Notes under the pieces: generated by a model | What the model was told of the DNA's origin: nothing | What the model saw: the letters and a program-made list of their open reading frames with translations, nothing else | The model's database searches: none | Shown: positions 1 to 6,277 of the stretch, one piece after another | Layout: each line of letters begins with the position of its first letter | Position numbering within the stretch: the stretch's first letter is position 1 | Source of the DNA: Bacteroidales bacterium | Lineage (GTDB): Bacteria; Bacteroidota; Bacteroidia; Bacteroidales; Tenuifilaceae | Length of the DNA stretch: 6,897 bases | Direction of reading: 5' to 3' | Assembly (NCBI GenBank): GCA_020636835.1 | Contig: JACJXC010000003.1 | Location: 1 to 6,897 of the forward strand | Program-made: the position numbers and the translations under genes

Positions 1-3000
1 CAAAGTAGTTTGCAAAGTGTCGGCATATTGCCCGGGCACATCAATCATAAGACTTCCGAAATTATAAGGCAATTCGCCTTCACAAACCGAATCCGTCAGG
101 CTTATGGCGTACGATGGATTAACAATAAGGTTAATGGTTACGGTACTGTCGCACCCAAATTTGCTTTCGAAGGTTTCGGTGTAGGTCCCCGATGCGGTGA
201 GTTGTTGGGTACCGAAAGTGTATGGTGTTTCGGAAGAGCAGATTTCCAAAATATCACTCGGTTCGTACATCTTCACATCATCGAAATATACCCTTGTAGT
301 GGTAGCGTTCCCGGCACATAAAAAGAAATCCTGTGATTCTGCCGCAGTGTACATCGGGAATATATCTGTTGTTGTAGCCCCACTTGTACCTGTAGCTTTT
401 TGTCCGTCGATGTAGACCGAGAAAACATGGGCGACCATGTCGTGTTCTACGCGAACGTGATACCATTGTCCGGGGGTAAAAGCTTGAATATCATAAGCTG
501 CGCCTCCTGTGCAGGTTGCAAGAATCCGGCTGTTTTCAAAGCTTATTCTCGATGTGCGGGCACCCCAGCTTGCAGCTCCGTAGTTCACCAGCCCAATACC
601 GCTTCCCTGGGCGTTTGCAATGGTTACGTTTATCCAGGCTTCAATGGTTAGTTTTTCAGGAATATGGCTGATATTTTTATACAAATCGGCTGCCCAACTG
701 CTTTTACCTTCGAGTTGGAACGATTTTACTCCGTTTTTAGAAATATGATCTACCACTTTCTGGTTGGCAGTGCCCGACCCATTATATTTGATGGTCCAGC
801 CGGCAAGGCTGCCAACGTCGTAACTTTCGAAATCGTCGTTTACCTGAAAGTCTGAAGAATTTCCGATCGTATCATTGTACGTTGGATGAACCGTTAAATT
901 CAATTGAACTACACTGTCGCACCCGTTTACTGTCGGGTAAGTTTCGTAGTAAGTACCGCTTTCGGTTATAAGTTGTGCACCAAAAACATAAGGAGTGTCG
1001 TTCGCACAAATCTCAGCTTCGATCGGTGGCAGCGAGGTTCCACCTGTACCTTCATAGTCGAGCAGAATTTCTTCAGCCGAAAGTGCTTTGTTGTATATTT
1101 TCAGCTCATCGATGGCTCCTTTGAAATGTTGGTCTGCTGACCAGTTACTCCTTCCTATAAATTGTGACGATCTTAATAATTCCAAAGGAGTAACACCATT
1201 GAACGAACATTCGGGATCCCCATTTTTATATGTTTTCATCAAACCTGTTTCGTCAACCGTACAGGCAATGTAAACCCATTCATTTTGATTCAGAATATCA
1301 TTGCAATAGTAATCATACTGGGAACTTCCTTGAAAAATATCAAATAGAATATCATTCCCTGTCCAGGCATTGGCTACAATAATGTTATTATTAGATTGGC
1401 CATTTCCTAAATCCACAATTCTCGACCAGTTATTAAAAGCATCCCAACGTGCCCAAAAAGTAAACGACATAGGACCGCCGTTTTCCCAATCGCCTAAATC
1501 GATGTAATCGTTTACTCCATCGAAATAGTAAGCCTGGCCCGCGTTTCCGTGCCTGTCAGCAGTTGGAATTGCTTCATAAACAGTTCCGTCATGTCCCAAA
1601 GTACTTGCATCAGAGGCATCCCCGTTAAGCGGATAATAGGCAACCAGATTTTCGGGCGCTACTATCGCAACTCCATAACTTTGATTGACAGTAATGGTTG
1701 TGGTTGCCGTATTTGTGTAAGCGCTGTCGACATTAAGCAAAGTGGCAGTTACGGTGTAGGTGCCTGCATTGGTATAAGCATGGTACGCATCTTCCGAAGC
1801 TGCTCTTCCAACAATTGCTGTTGTATCGCCAAAATCCCAGAAAATGCTGTCCACGTCCATGGTTTCGGCAGTAAAACTAACCACACTGTTACTACATGCC
1901 GGGTCGGTATTGGCTGTTATCGTTCCGCGTGGATTAAAATCCTGGCTGTACGATTCGGTGTAAGCGCTGCTCCACATGCCAAGCGAATCGCGGAACTGAA
2001 ATGAAATGTCATGAGTTCCTCCGGGTAAGGAAGAAACATCCACCACTTCGTCGAAATTCAGCGATTTTAGCGGTGTAGCCAAATCGACTTCTATTGCAGA
2101 TTCGATTAAGTTGTCGGCCCAGTAACGATAAGTGGTAATTTTGTTGTTCGCCGTAACTATTTCATTTTCATATTTACTGAAAAAATGAGTTATGCCCGAA
2201 CTCCATTTTCCGGCTTCGTCCTGAAAACGATAGGAAATAAAATGTAAGCCATTGTTTAATGCCGAAACATCAAGCTGCGTATTTAAAATATATTCAGCAC
2301 CTGGTGTTACCGAAGTATTTACCGAGGCTGAAATATTGCCGTCTATCCAGTATTCAACTGCCGTAATTTCGTGCAGGTCGGCAGCTGGTTTGGCCGGGTA
2401 TTTGGCAAATAAACGCGAAAAGGCAGGACTCCAGTTTCCGGCTTCATCCTGATACCGGCAACTCAACATATGTAAGCCGTCGTTTAAGGCAGAAACGTCT
2501 AAATCAGTGTCGATATTTAGCAAGGGCGTTGCCGCAACAGGATCGTTCTGAACGTTTGCATAATCGCCGTCGTACCAGTATTCAAGTGCGGTAAGTTGAT
2601 GGAGTTCGGGTAAGTTTTCCTGATTTTCTTTTGTAAAGTACCACGATGCTACCGGGCCCCATTTTCCCTGCTCGTCCTGTAACCTGAAACTCACAAAATG
2701 AAAACCGATGTTGAGGGAAGATACATCAAGCATTTTATGAAGGTTGAGCAATGAAGTTGCCGCAAAAGCCGAGTCTTTCCTGTTGCTGTAGTCATTGTTA
2801 AACCAATATTCGAGTGCTGCAAGCTGTTGAAGTCCGTTGCTTTTCTCTTTTTTGAAAAAACGTATTAGTGGTGAACTCCATATTCCGCGGTCGTCTTTAA
2901 ACCGGCAGCTTACCGTGTGCAATCCGTTATTCAACAAGCTCACGTCGAGCAGAGAATTCCAATCGACAGAAGTTCCCGAAGTTAATGATGTTTCAATTGC

Positions 3001-3558
3001 AGAAGTATAATTACCGTCAAACCAATATTCGACATCGGTAACCTGGTGGATTCCCGGTGTTGAGCCCGGGTAATAGGTAAAGAACTTTGTGAGTACGGAG
3101 CCCCACACCCCCCTTTCGTCCTGGAAACGAAAAGTAACGGTGTGCAGGCCCGGCTTCAGGGCGCTTATGTCGAGCAAATCGGCATAGTTTACTGCCGGAC
3201 CTGATACTGTTTGCCGGCTGGCTGTAGTGTAGTCACCGTCGTACCAGTATTCGATATTGGTAACCTGGTGGATTCCCGATGTTGAGCCCGGATAATAGGT
3301 AAAGAACTTTGTGAGTACGGAGCCCCAAACACCCCTGTCGTCCTGAAAGCGAAAGTTAACAGTGTGCAGGCCCGGCTCAAGGGCGCTTACATCGAGCAAA
3401 TCGGTATAGTTCACGGTCGGACCTGATACCGTTTGCCGGCTGGCTGTAGTGTAGTCGCCATCGTACCAATACTCCACGGCAGAAATATTGGTTTGCGCCG
3501 ACAACCACGCAGGCAGCAAAAGCCATATGAGTAAATAGATGAATCGTCTCATGTTCAT
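1..3558 (-). CDS. Giant secreted multidomain surface protein (Ig-like repeats, PKD, LamG-type domains), C-terminus off window
   Basis: The minus-strand frame stays open from the ATG at 3558 to base 1, giving 1186 residues without a stop; the C-terminus is missing. A second in-frame ATG at 3552 is equally possible. Residues 1-22 form a signal peptide (RR, then a Leu-rich core, ending WLSAQ). Residues 29-541 are seven tandem repeats with the pattern EYWYDG...LDVSAL..GLH....FQD..G.W. Residues 545-626 look like a PKD domain (WDFGD; HAYTNAGTYTVTATL). Residues 633-837 match a LamG/concanavalin-like domain (LVAYYPLNGDAS, AYYFDGVNDYIDLGD, GAIDELKIYNKALSAEEI). Residues 845-892 are a Cys-bounded module (EICSSDTPY...NGCDS). 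Residues 902-1102 are a second concanavalin-like domain (DDFESYDVG...VYFDDVKMYEP), followed by two more Cys modules, the last cut. It is third in a probable operon. PKD and LamG domains mediate binding, so an adhesin or glycan-binding role is inferred. A type IX sorting domain is expected but unseen. Confidence 0.9.
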   Translation of the reverse strand, partial: MNMRRFIYLLIWLLLPAWLSAQTNISAVEYWYDGDYTTASRQTVSGPTVNYTDLLDVSALEPGLHTVNFRFQDDRGVWGSVLTKFFTYYPGSTSGIHQVTNIEYWYDGDYTTASRQTVSGPAVNYADLLDISALKPGLHTVTFRFQDERGVWGSVLTKFFTYYPGSTPGIHQVTDVEYWFDGNYTSAIETSLTSGTSVDWNSLLDVSLLNNGLHTVSCRFKDDRGIWSSPLIRFFKKEKSNGLQQLAALEYWFNNDYSNRKDSAFAATSLLNLHKMLDVSSLNIGFHFVSFRLQDEQGKWGPVASWYFTKENQENLPELHQLTALEYWYDGDYANVQNDPVAATPLLNIDTDLDVSALNDGLHMLSCRYQDEAGNWSPAFSRLFAKYPAKPAADLHEITAVEYWIDGNISASVNTSVTPGAEYILNTQLDVSALNNGLHFISYRFQDEAGKWSSGITHFFSKYENEIVTANNKITTYRYWADNLIESAIEVDLATPLKSLNFDEVVDVSSLPGGTHDISFQFRDSLGMWSSAYTESYSQDFNPRGTITANTDPACSNSVVSFTAETMDVDSIFWDFGDTTAIVGRAASEDAYHAYTNAGTYTVTATLLNVDSAYTNTATTTITVNQSYGVAIVAPENLVAYYPLNGDASDASTLGHDGTVYEAIPTADRHGNAGQAYYFDGVNDYIDLGDWENGGPMSFTFWARWDAFNNWSRIVDLGNGQSNNNIIVANAWTGNDILFDIFQGSSQYDYYCNDILNQNEWVYIACTVDETGLMKTYKNGDPECSFNGVTPLELLRSSQFIGRSNWSADQHFKGAIDELKIYNKALSAEEILLDYEGTGGTSLPPIEAEICANDTPYVFGAQLITESGTYYETYPTVNGCDSVVQLNLTVHPTYNDTIGNSSDFQVNDDFESYDVGSLAGWTIKYNGSGTANQKVVDHISKNGVKSFQLEGKSSWAADLYKNISHIPEKLTIEAWINVTIANAQGSGIGLVNYGAASWGARTSRISFENSRILATCTGGAAYDIQAFTPGQWYHVRVEHDMVAHVFSVYIDGQKATGTSGATTTDIFPMYTAAESQDFFLCAGNATTTRVYFDDVKMYEPSDILEICSSETPYTFGTQQLTASGTYTETFESKFGCDSTVTINLIVNPSYAISLTDSVCEGELPYNFGSLMIDVPGQYADTLQTTL
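1936..3486 (-). repeat. Seven tandem Ig-like protein repeats, 73-76 residues each
   Basis: Taking the Glu of EYW as the marker, the repeats begin at 3474, 3252, 3030, 2811, 2583, 2355 and 2127 (Arg replaces Glu in the last). The periods are 222, 222, 219, 228, 228 and 228 bases. Each unit has an EYW(Y/F)DG opening, a central D(V/I)S.L..G.H, and a closing R(F/Y)(Q/K)D(D/E).G.WS followed by an aromatic FF/YF strand. The spacing and alternating hydrophobic pattern suggest a small beta-sandwich, similar in feel to Y_Y_Y or Ig-like domains. I recall comparable repeats in large Bacteroidota surface proteins but cannot name a family. The seventh unit is the most diverged (RYWADN). Confidence 0.9.
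3031..3474 (-). repeat. Near-identical 222-base tandem duplication (repeats 1 and 2)
   Basis: Bases 3031-3252 and 3253-3474 align without gaps. I count about 25 mismatches in 222 positions, roughly 89 percent identity. Several changes are silent, but some alter the protein (for example T/A, E/K and D/E swaps). The other five repeats are far more diverged at the DNA level, so this pair looks like the newest duplication. It lies at the N-terminal end of the repeat array. Confidence 0.9.
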
Positions 3559-3582
3559 TTTCTTTTCAATTAAACCGAACGA

Positions 3583-4638
3583 TTAACGGCTTTGGGCCTC
3601 TGCATTGATGTTTACATCCAACTGATCGTTCACAGCTTCATTTGCAATAACAGCCGTGTTGATATGTGGGTAATATGGAATGGTTTTGTAAGGCACTATT
3701 GTTCCGTAAATTCCGGCGTTGGTGCCGTCGCTGGCCGTACCAATGATGCTTACTCCTGTTGTGCCGCCATCCTGAGTTGTTCCTGTTGAAGCCGGGTTCA
3801 GGTGGTAGTCATTGTCATACGAAAAGGTATAAATATTAGTACTGTGGGAAATATCGGTGAACATATTTGAACCTCCAACATTAATAATATTGTTGCTTCC
3901 TCCGTTCGAATCAGCAGGAGGTGTGAAGGGTAACGAACTTTGAAAGATATTATTATTGAAAGTATTGCTGCTTGTACCGTGTAAGCCCCATTCATTACCA
4001 AAAACATTGTCATTAAACGTATTGCCCCCACCATAATTAATTACCCTGTTCGAGACAGCTCCCACATTGATTGTGTTGTGCGAGAACAAAGCCTGAACGA
4101 AATTACTTATTTGCCCAAATATGAGCGATTTTTCTATCAGGCAGTTTGATCCATTATTCGCATTTAACGGACCAGTTACACATTCGCTCAGTTGAAAATT
4201 AAGATCGGGATTACCTGTTGAGGATGCACGTAAGACAAGATCGTATAATATTCTGCACCGTTTCATTTTGATATTTAAAGCTTCATCACCGGAGCTTCCA
4301 AAATTCAGGGTAGAGGTAAAAAAGATGCCTTCGAAAGAACTATTATCGCAATTCCCAGTGAAATTGAGTGCTGAATTTAACCGGGTTTGCATGGTTGCTC
4401 CGGTTTCTGCAGGATAATGCCCATGCCCCACCCAGTGCAGGGTTTTGTCGATGGTGGTGTTGGAGATGGTAAAACCACCCCCCGGCAGATAAAGTGTATC
4501 ACCTGCCACCGCATTGGTAATGGCTGTATTGATATTGTTGTAAACCTCGGTTTTCGCTCCGTTTTGCACTACAAACTGTGCCTGTCCCCAGCTAATCAGC
4601 CCAAGGAATAAAAATGGAAGTATAATTATATTTTTCAT
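3583..4638 (-). CDS. Secreted beta-helix-type protein, paralog A (351 aa)
   Basis: This is a complete gene with a signal peptide at residues 1-20 (Lys, hydrophobic core IIILPFLFLGLI, then WGQAQ). The mature start has the pectate-lyase-superfamily style opening, in which an alternating helix (INTAITNAVA) leads into GDTLYLPGGGF at 46-56, then IDKTLHWVGHGHYP at 63-76 and GNCDNSSFEGI at 95-105. Residues 105-260 are Asn/Ser/Gly-rich short strands with repeated N-(I/V)-F turns, as expected for a right-handed parallel beta-helix with Asn ladders. DYHLNPASTG at 277-286 and DGTNAGIYG at 304-312 close the fold. I see no pectate lyase catalytic signature, so enzyme activity is not supported. The last 30 residues (PHI...LDVNINAEAQSR) resemble those of the upstream paralog. 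It lies 54 bases after paralog B and 24 bases before the giant protein, suggesting co-transcription. Such proteins recur in Bacteroidota without a known function. Confidence 0.88.
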   Translation of the reverse strand: MKNIIILPFLFLGLISWGQAQFVVQNGAKTEVYNNINTAITNAVAGDTLYLPGGGFTISNTTIDKTLHWVGHGHYPAETGATMQTRLNSALNFTGNCDNSSFEGIFFTSTLNFGSSGDEALNIKMKRCRILYDLVLRASSTGNPDLNFQLSECVTGPLNANNGSNCLIEKSLIFGQISNFVQALFSHNTINVGAVSNRVINYGGGNTFNDNVFGNEWGLHGTSSNTFNNNIFQSSLPFTPPADSNGGSNNIINVGGSNMFTDISHSTNIYTFSYDNDYHLNPASTGTTQDGGTTGVSIIGTASDGTNAGIYGTIVPYKTIPYYPHINTAVIANEAVNDQLDVNINAEAQSR

Positions 4639-4651
4639 GATCGTTGAATTT

Positions 4652-4679
4652 AGTGATGAGTATTAAGTACAGAGTATTG
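4652..4679 (+). repeat. Degenerate 7-base tandem repeat, four units, in the gap between the beta-helix paralogs
   Basis: The units are AGTGATG (4652-4658), AGTATTA (4659-4665), AGTACAG (4666-4672) and AGTATTG (4673-4679). Each begins with AGT, and units 2 and 4 differ at one position. The block fills about half of the 54-base gap between paralog B's stop and paralog A's start, so it would be transcribed within the operon mRNA as its complement. Confidence 0.6.
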
Positions 4680-4692
4680 ATATTTTTTGTCC

Positions 4693-5751
4693 TCAGCGTT
4701 CCTGGGCGGCAACGGTTATTTTTACGCCCAGTTCACCGTTGGTCGCTTCGTCGCCAACTTCTGCACTGCGGATATGAGGAGCATATGGAACGGCTCCTTC
4801 TTTGTAAGGTAGCGAGGTGCCGTAAATCCCGGCATCGGTACCGTCGGTCGCTTTACCAAGAATGCTGACACCTGTGTTTCCGCCCTCATCGGTGCCGGTA
4901 GCTGCAGGGTTCAGGTGGTAGTCGTTTTTGTAATCAAAGTAACGTATGCCAAGTTCGATTGAAGTATAAATATTATCAGCGCCGACATTTGTTATATTTC
5001 CCGAACCCGTGAAGGTTGAAGTTGCGGGATCGTAAATAAGGTTGTTTGCAAAAAGGTTATTCTTAAAATTGCAATTATACGTATCGCCATGAAAACCGTA
5101 GCTCTGCGCAAAAACATTGTTAGCAAACTGGCAGTATTGGCAATTAACGATCAGTCGGTTGTAGGACACATACGTATTTATTGAGTTGTGGCTAAAATAA
5201 CATCGGTAAAAGTTATATAAAGTGCCAAAAATCAGGTTTTGTTCCATTCTGACGTTGGTCCCAAGGTAGGCATTGATGTGGGTAATGACGGATTCCGTTA
5301 TCTTAAAATTCAAATCGGGATTGCCTCCGCTTATGTCTGTATTGTTCCGCATGTTTAGAGAACCATCCAGCCTGCAATATTTAATTCGTATGCCGGTAGC
5401 ATCGTTTCCGGTCGAACCAAAATTAGCCCCGTATTGAAAGTAAATCCCTTCAAAAGTACTGTTGTCGCAGTTTCCGGTGAAGGTAACAGTGTTGGTAATT
5501 TGGGTATGTCCGGTTGCAATGGTTGAATCGGGATAATGGCCAACGCCCCGCCAGTGCAGGGTTTTATCAACTGGAGCAGAAACGGAGAATCCGCCGCCGG
5601 GGATGTAAAGGGTGTCTCCGGCAGTTGCAGCAGCTATGGCTGCGTTCAGATCACTAAAAGTTTGCGCTGTGCCGTTTTGCACAACAATTTGTTTTTGGGC
5701 AAAACCTGTGAATGCCAAAAACAAGAGCGGTAAAAAGTAAAGCTTCTTCAT
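4693..5751 (-). CDS. Secreted beta-helix-type protein, paralog B (352 aa)
   Basis: This complete gene is the first of the putative operon. The signal peptide is residues 1-19 (MKKLYFLPLLFLAFTGFAQ). The blocks are the same and in the same order as in paralog A: GDTLYIPGGGF (45-55), VDKTLHWRGVGHYP (61-74), GNCDNSTFEGI (93-103), NPDLNFKITESVI (144-156), KNDYHLNPAATGT (275-287), DGTDAGIYG (303-311), and a tail ending LGVKITVAAQER. The middle (about 120-260) is made of short strands with Asn pairs (FANNVF, FKNNLFANN), typical of beta-helix coils. Unlike A it has six mature-protein cysteines, including a CQYC pair at 204-207; only C95 and C126 match A. The start is supported by the signal peptide and an A-rich leader. 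The fold is inferred from pattern only; the substrate or partner is unknown. It may be a binding or structural protein rather than a lyase. Confidence 0.88.
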   Translation of the reverse strand: MKKLYFLPLLFLAFTGFAQKQIVVQNGTAQTFSDLNAAIAAATAGDTLYIPGGGFSVSAPVDKTLHWRGVGHYPDSTIATGHTQITNTVTFTGNCDNSTFEGIYFQYGANFGSTGNDATGIRIKYCRLDGSLNMRNNTDISGGNPDLNFKITESVITHINAYLGTNVRMEQNLIFGTLYNFYRCYFSHNSINTYVSYNRLIVNCQYCQFANNVFAQSYGFHGDTYNCNFKNNLFANNLIYDPATSTFTGSGNITNVGADNIYTSIELGIRYFDYKNDYHLNPAATGTDEGGNTGVSILGKATDGTDAGIYGTSLPYKEGAVPYAPHIRSAEVGDEATNGELGVKITVAAQER

Positions 5752-5757
5752 GTGGAT

Positions 5758-5786
5758 TTTTTCTTTTTGGGTTAGTTTTTCTTTTT
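5758..5786 (-). promoter_or_regulatory. A-rich leader with a duplicated 11-base element upstream of paralog B
   Basis: On the minus strand the 11-mer AAAAAGAAAAA occurs twice (5786-5776 and 5768-5758), 18 bases apart. The nearer copy ends six bases before the ATG. No Shine-Dalgarno sequence is present. A-rich sequence at this position commonly supports initiation in Bacteroidota, so this is the likely ribosome-loading region. Confidence 0.45.
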
Positions 5787-5922
5787 CTGTTCAATTTATT
5801 TCTCTGAAAACTCTGTTTAGAATATTTTGGATTTTTGTTCTATTTGATCCCGAATGGTTTCAGCGATTGGGTTGTGTGTAAGGTATTTGTCAGGATCGTT
5901 TTGCTTCTTTTCGGGTTTTTTA

Positions 5923-5930
5923 CAAAGTTA
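5923..5930 (-). promoter_or_regulatory. Candidate -7 element for the beta-helix operon
   Basis: Read on the minus strand, this is TAACTTTG, a full match to TAnnTTTG. No TTG lies at the expected -33 distance; the nearest is ATG at 5948-5946 within an AT-rich stretch. If used, the mRNA would carry a leader of about 165 bases before the start at 5751. Another promoter, or help from an activator, is possible. Confidence 0.35.
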
Positions 5931-6023
5931 TATTCAGGATAAAAACATTAATACCTATATTGTAAAACCATTACTCACAACGTATAATTGAGGGATTAGG
6001 AAATTTTATCTTTAACAGATAGA

Positions 6024-6051
6024 ATGATTAATGACGATTAACGGATGATGA
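6024..6051 (+). repeat. Degenerate 7-base tandem repeat, four units
   Basis: In register, the units are AATGATT (6024-6030), AATGACG (6031-6037), ATTAACG (6038-6044) and GATGATG (6045-6051). Units 1/2, 2/3 and 2/4 each match at five of seven positions. The approximate consensus is AATGACG. The block is noncoding and AT-rich, so chance is not excluded. Confidence 0.4.
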
Positions 6052-6096
6052 TTCAATATTTAAGGGTGAGTAGGCAGTTTGCAAATAGGAGAGTAG

Positions 6097-6112
6097 GCAA
6101 ATAAGTATTTGC
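6097..6112. promoter_or_regulatory. Perfect 7-base inverted repeat, possible operator
   Basis: GCAAATA (6097-6103) and TATTTGC (6106-6112) form a perfect palindrome around a 2-base spacer. The 9-mer GAGTAGGCA overlaps its left arm (6091-6099) and also occurs at 6068-6076, 23 bases away. The first copy is followed by the palindrome TTTGCAAA (6078-6085). No T-run follows, so a terminator is unlikely. A binding site for a dimeric regulator is plausible but inferred. Confidence 0.35.
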
Positions 6113-6149
6113 TGCTGTGGCTTACGTGCCTATTATGGTTCAAAAAAAA

Positions 6150-6173
6150 CTTTGTGTCTTCGTGCCTTTGTGT
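6150..6173 (+). repeat. Three head-to-tail 8-base units
   Basis: The units are CTTTGTGT at 6150-6157, CTTCGTGC at 6158-6165 and CTTTGTGT at 6166-6173. The outer two are identical; the middle one differs at two positions. They directly follow an A-run (6142-6149). I recall similar strings in intergenic DNA of other Bacteroidota, which would make this a dispersed element, but I cannot verify that here. Confidence 0.6.
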
Positions 6174-6175
6174 TC

Positions 6176-6196
6176 AATGACCGGTGACCAATGATT
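6176..6196 (+). repeat. Degenerate 7-base tandem repeat, three units
   Basis: The units are AATGACC (6176-6182), GGTGACC (6183-6189) and AATGATT (6190-6196), starting two bases after the 8-base triple repeat. They share the pattern RRTGAYY and match the consensus of the cluster at 6024-6051. Confidence 0.5.
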
Positions 6197-6228
6197 TATA
6201 GCTTGAAAACTAATTGTTAAAGTTATTA

Positions 6229-6257
6229 TTTGAACATTGCTTAAATATTTACTTTTG
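6229..6257 (+). promoter_or_regulatory. Bacteroidota-type promoter of the membrane regulator gene
   Basis: The -7 element TACTTTTG (6250-6257) fits the Bacteroidota consensus TAnnTTTG exactly. A TTG at 6230-6232, inside TTTG, sits 17 bases upstream in the -33 position. Transcription would start near 6262-6264, leaving a leader of about 15 bases before the ATG at 6278. There is no clear Shine-Dalgarno sequence; the leader is A-rich (AATAAATACAGAAACAG), as is usual in this phylum. Confidence 0.65.
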
Positions 6258-6277
6258 AACAATAAATACAGAAACAG

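Larger units (their letters stand above)
5752..6277. other. Divergent intergenic region (526 bases), no gene seen
   Basis: I find no convincing coding frame, tRNA or terminator here. It lies between two outward-facing genes and is AT-rich. Its contents are the A-rich leader and possible promoter of the minus-strand operon (5758-5930), degenerate 7-base repeats (6024-6051 and 6176-6196), a 9-base direct repeat with a palindrome (6068-6112), an 8-base triple repeat (6150-6173), and the regulator's promoter (6229-6257). The stretch 5931-6020 shows nothing recognisable beyond AT-richness. Confidence 0.75.

Noticed and set aside
10..1273. Series of overlapping plus-strand open frames at the left end
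   Set aside because: All are antisense to a continuous minus-strand frame with recognisable LamG-type domains and Cys modules; none has a coherent protein pattern.
1549..2004. Plus-strand open frame of 151 codons
   Set aside because: It lies opposite the PKD and LamG-coding part of the giant minus-strand gene, shows no domain or signal peptide, and is Cys/Ser-rich as expected of an antisense shadow.
1936..3486. Possible CRISPR-like or noncoding satellite array
   Set aside because: The 219-228-base periods are all multiples of three and keep a conserved protein pattern, so these are coding repeats.
4639..4692. Separate promoter or terminator between the beta-helix genes
   Set aside because: I find no TAnnTTTG element or stem-loop with a T-run on the minus strand; the gap is mostly the heptamer array.
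3583..5751. Annotation of the beta-helix pair as pectate lyases
   Set aside because: Only the beta-helix-style opening and Asn-rich coils are seen; no Asp/Arg/Lys catalytic signature of polysaccharide lyases could be identified.
6097..6112. Hairpin as a rho-independent terminator
   Set aside because: The stem is short and AT-rich, there is no following T-run, and the site lies between divergent genes where no transcript should end.
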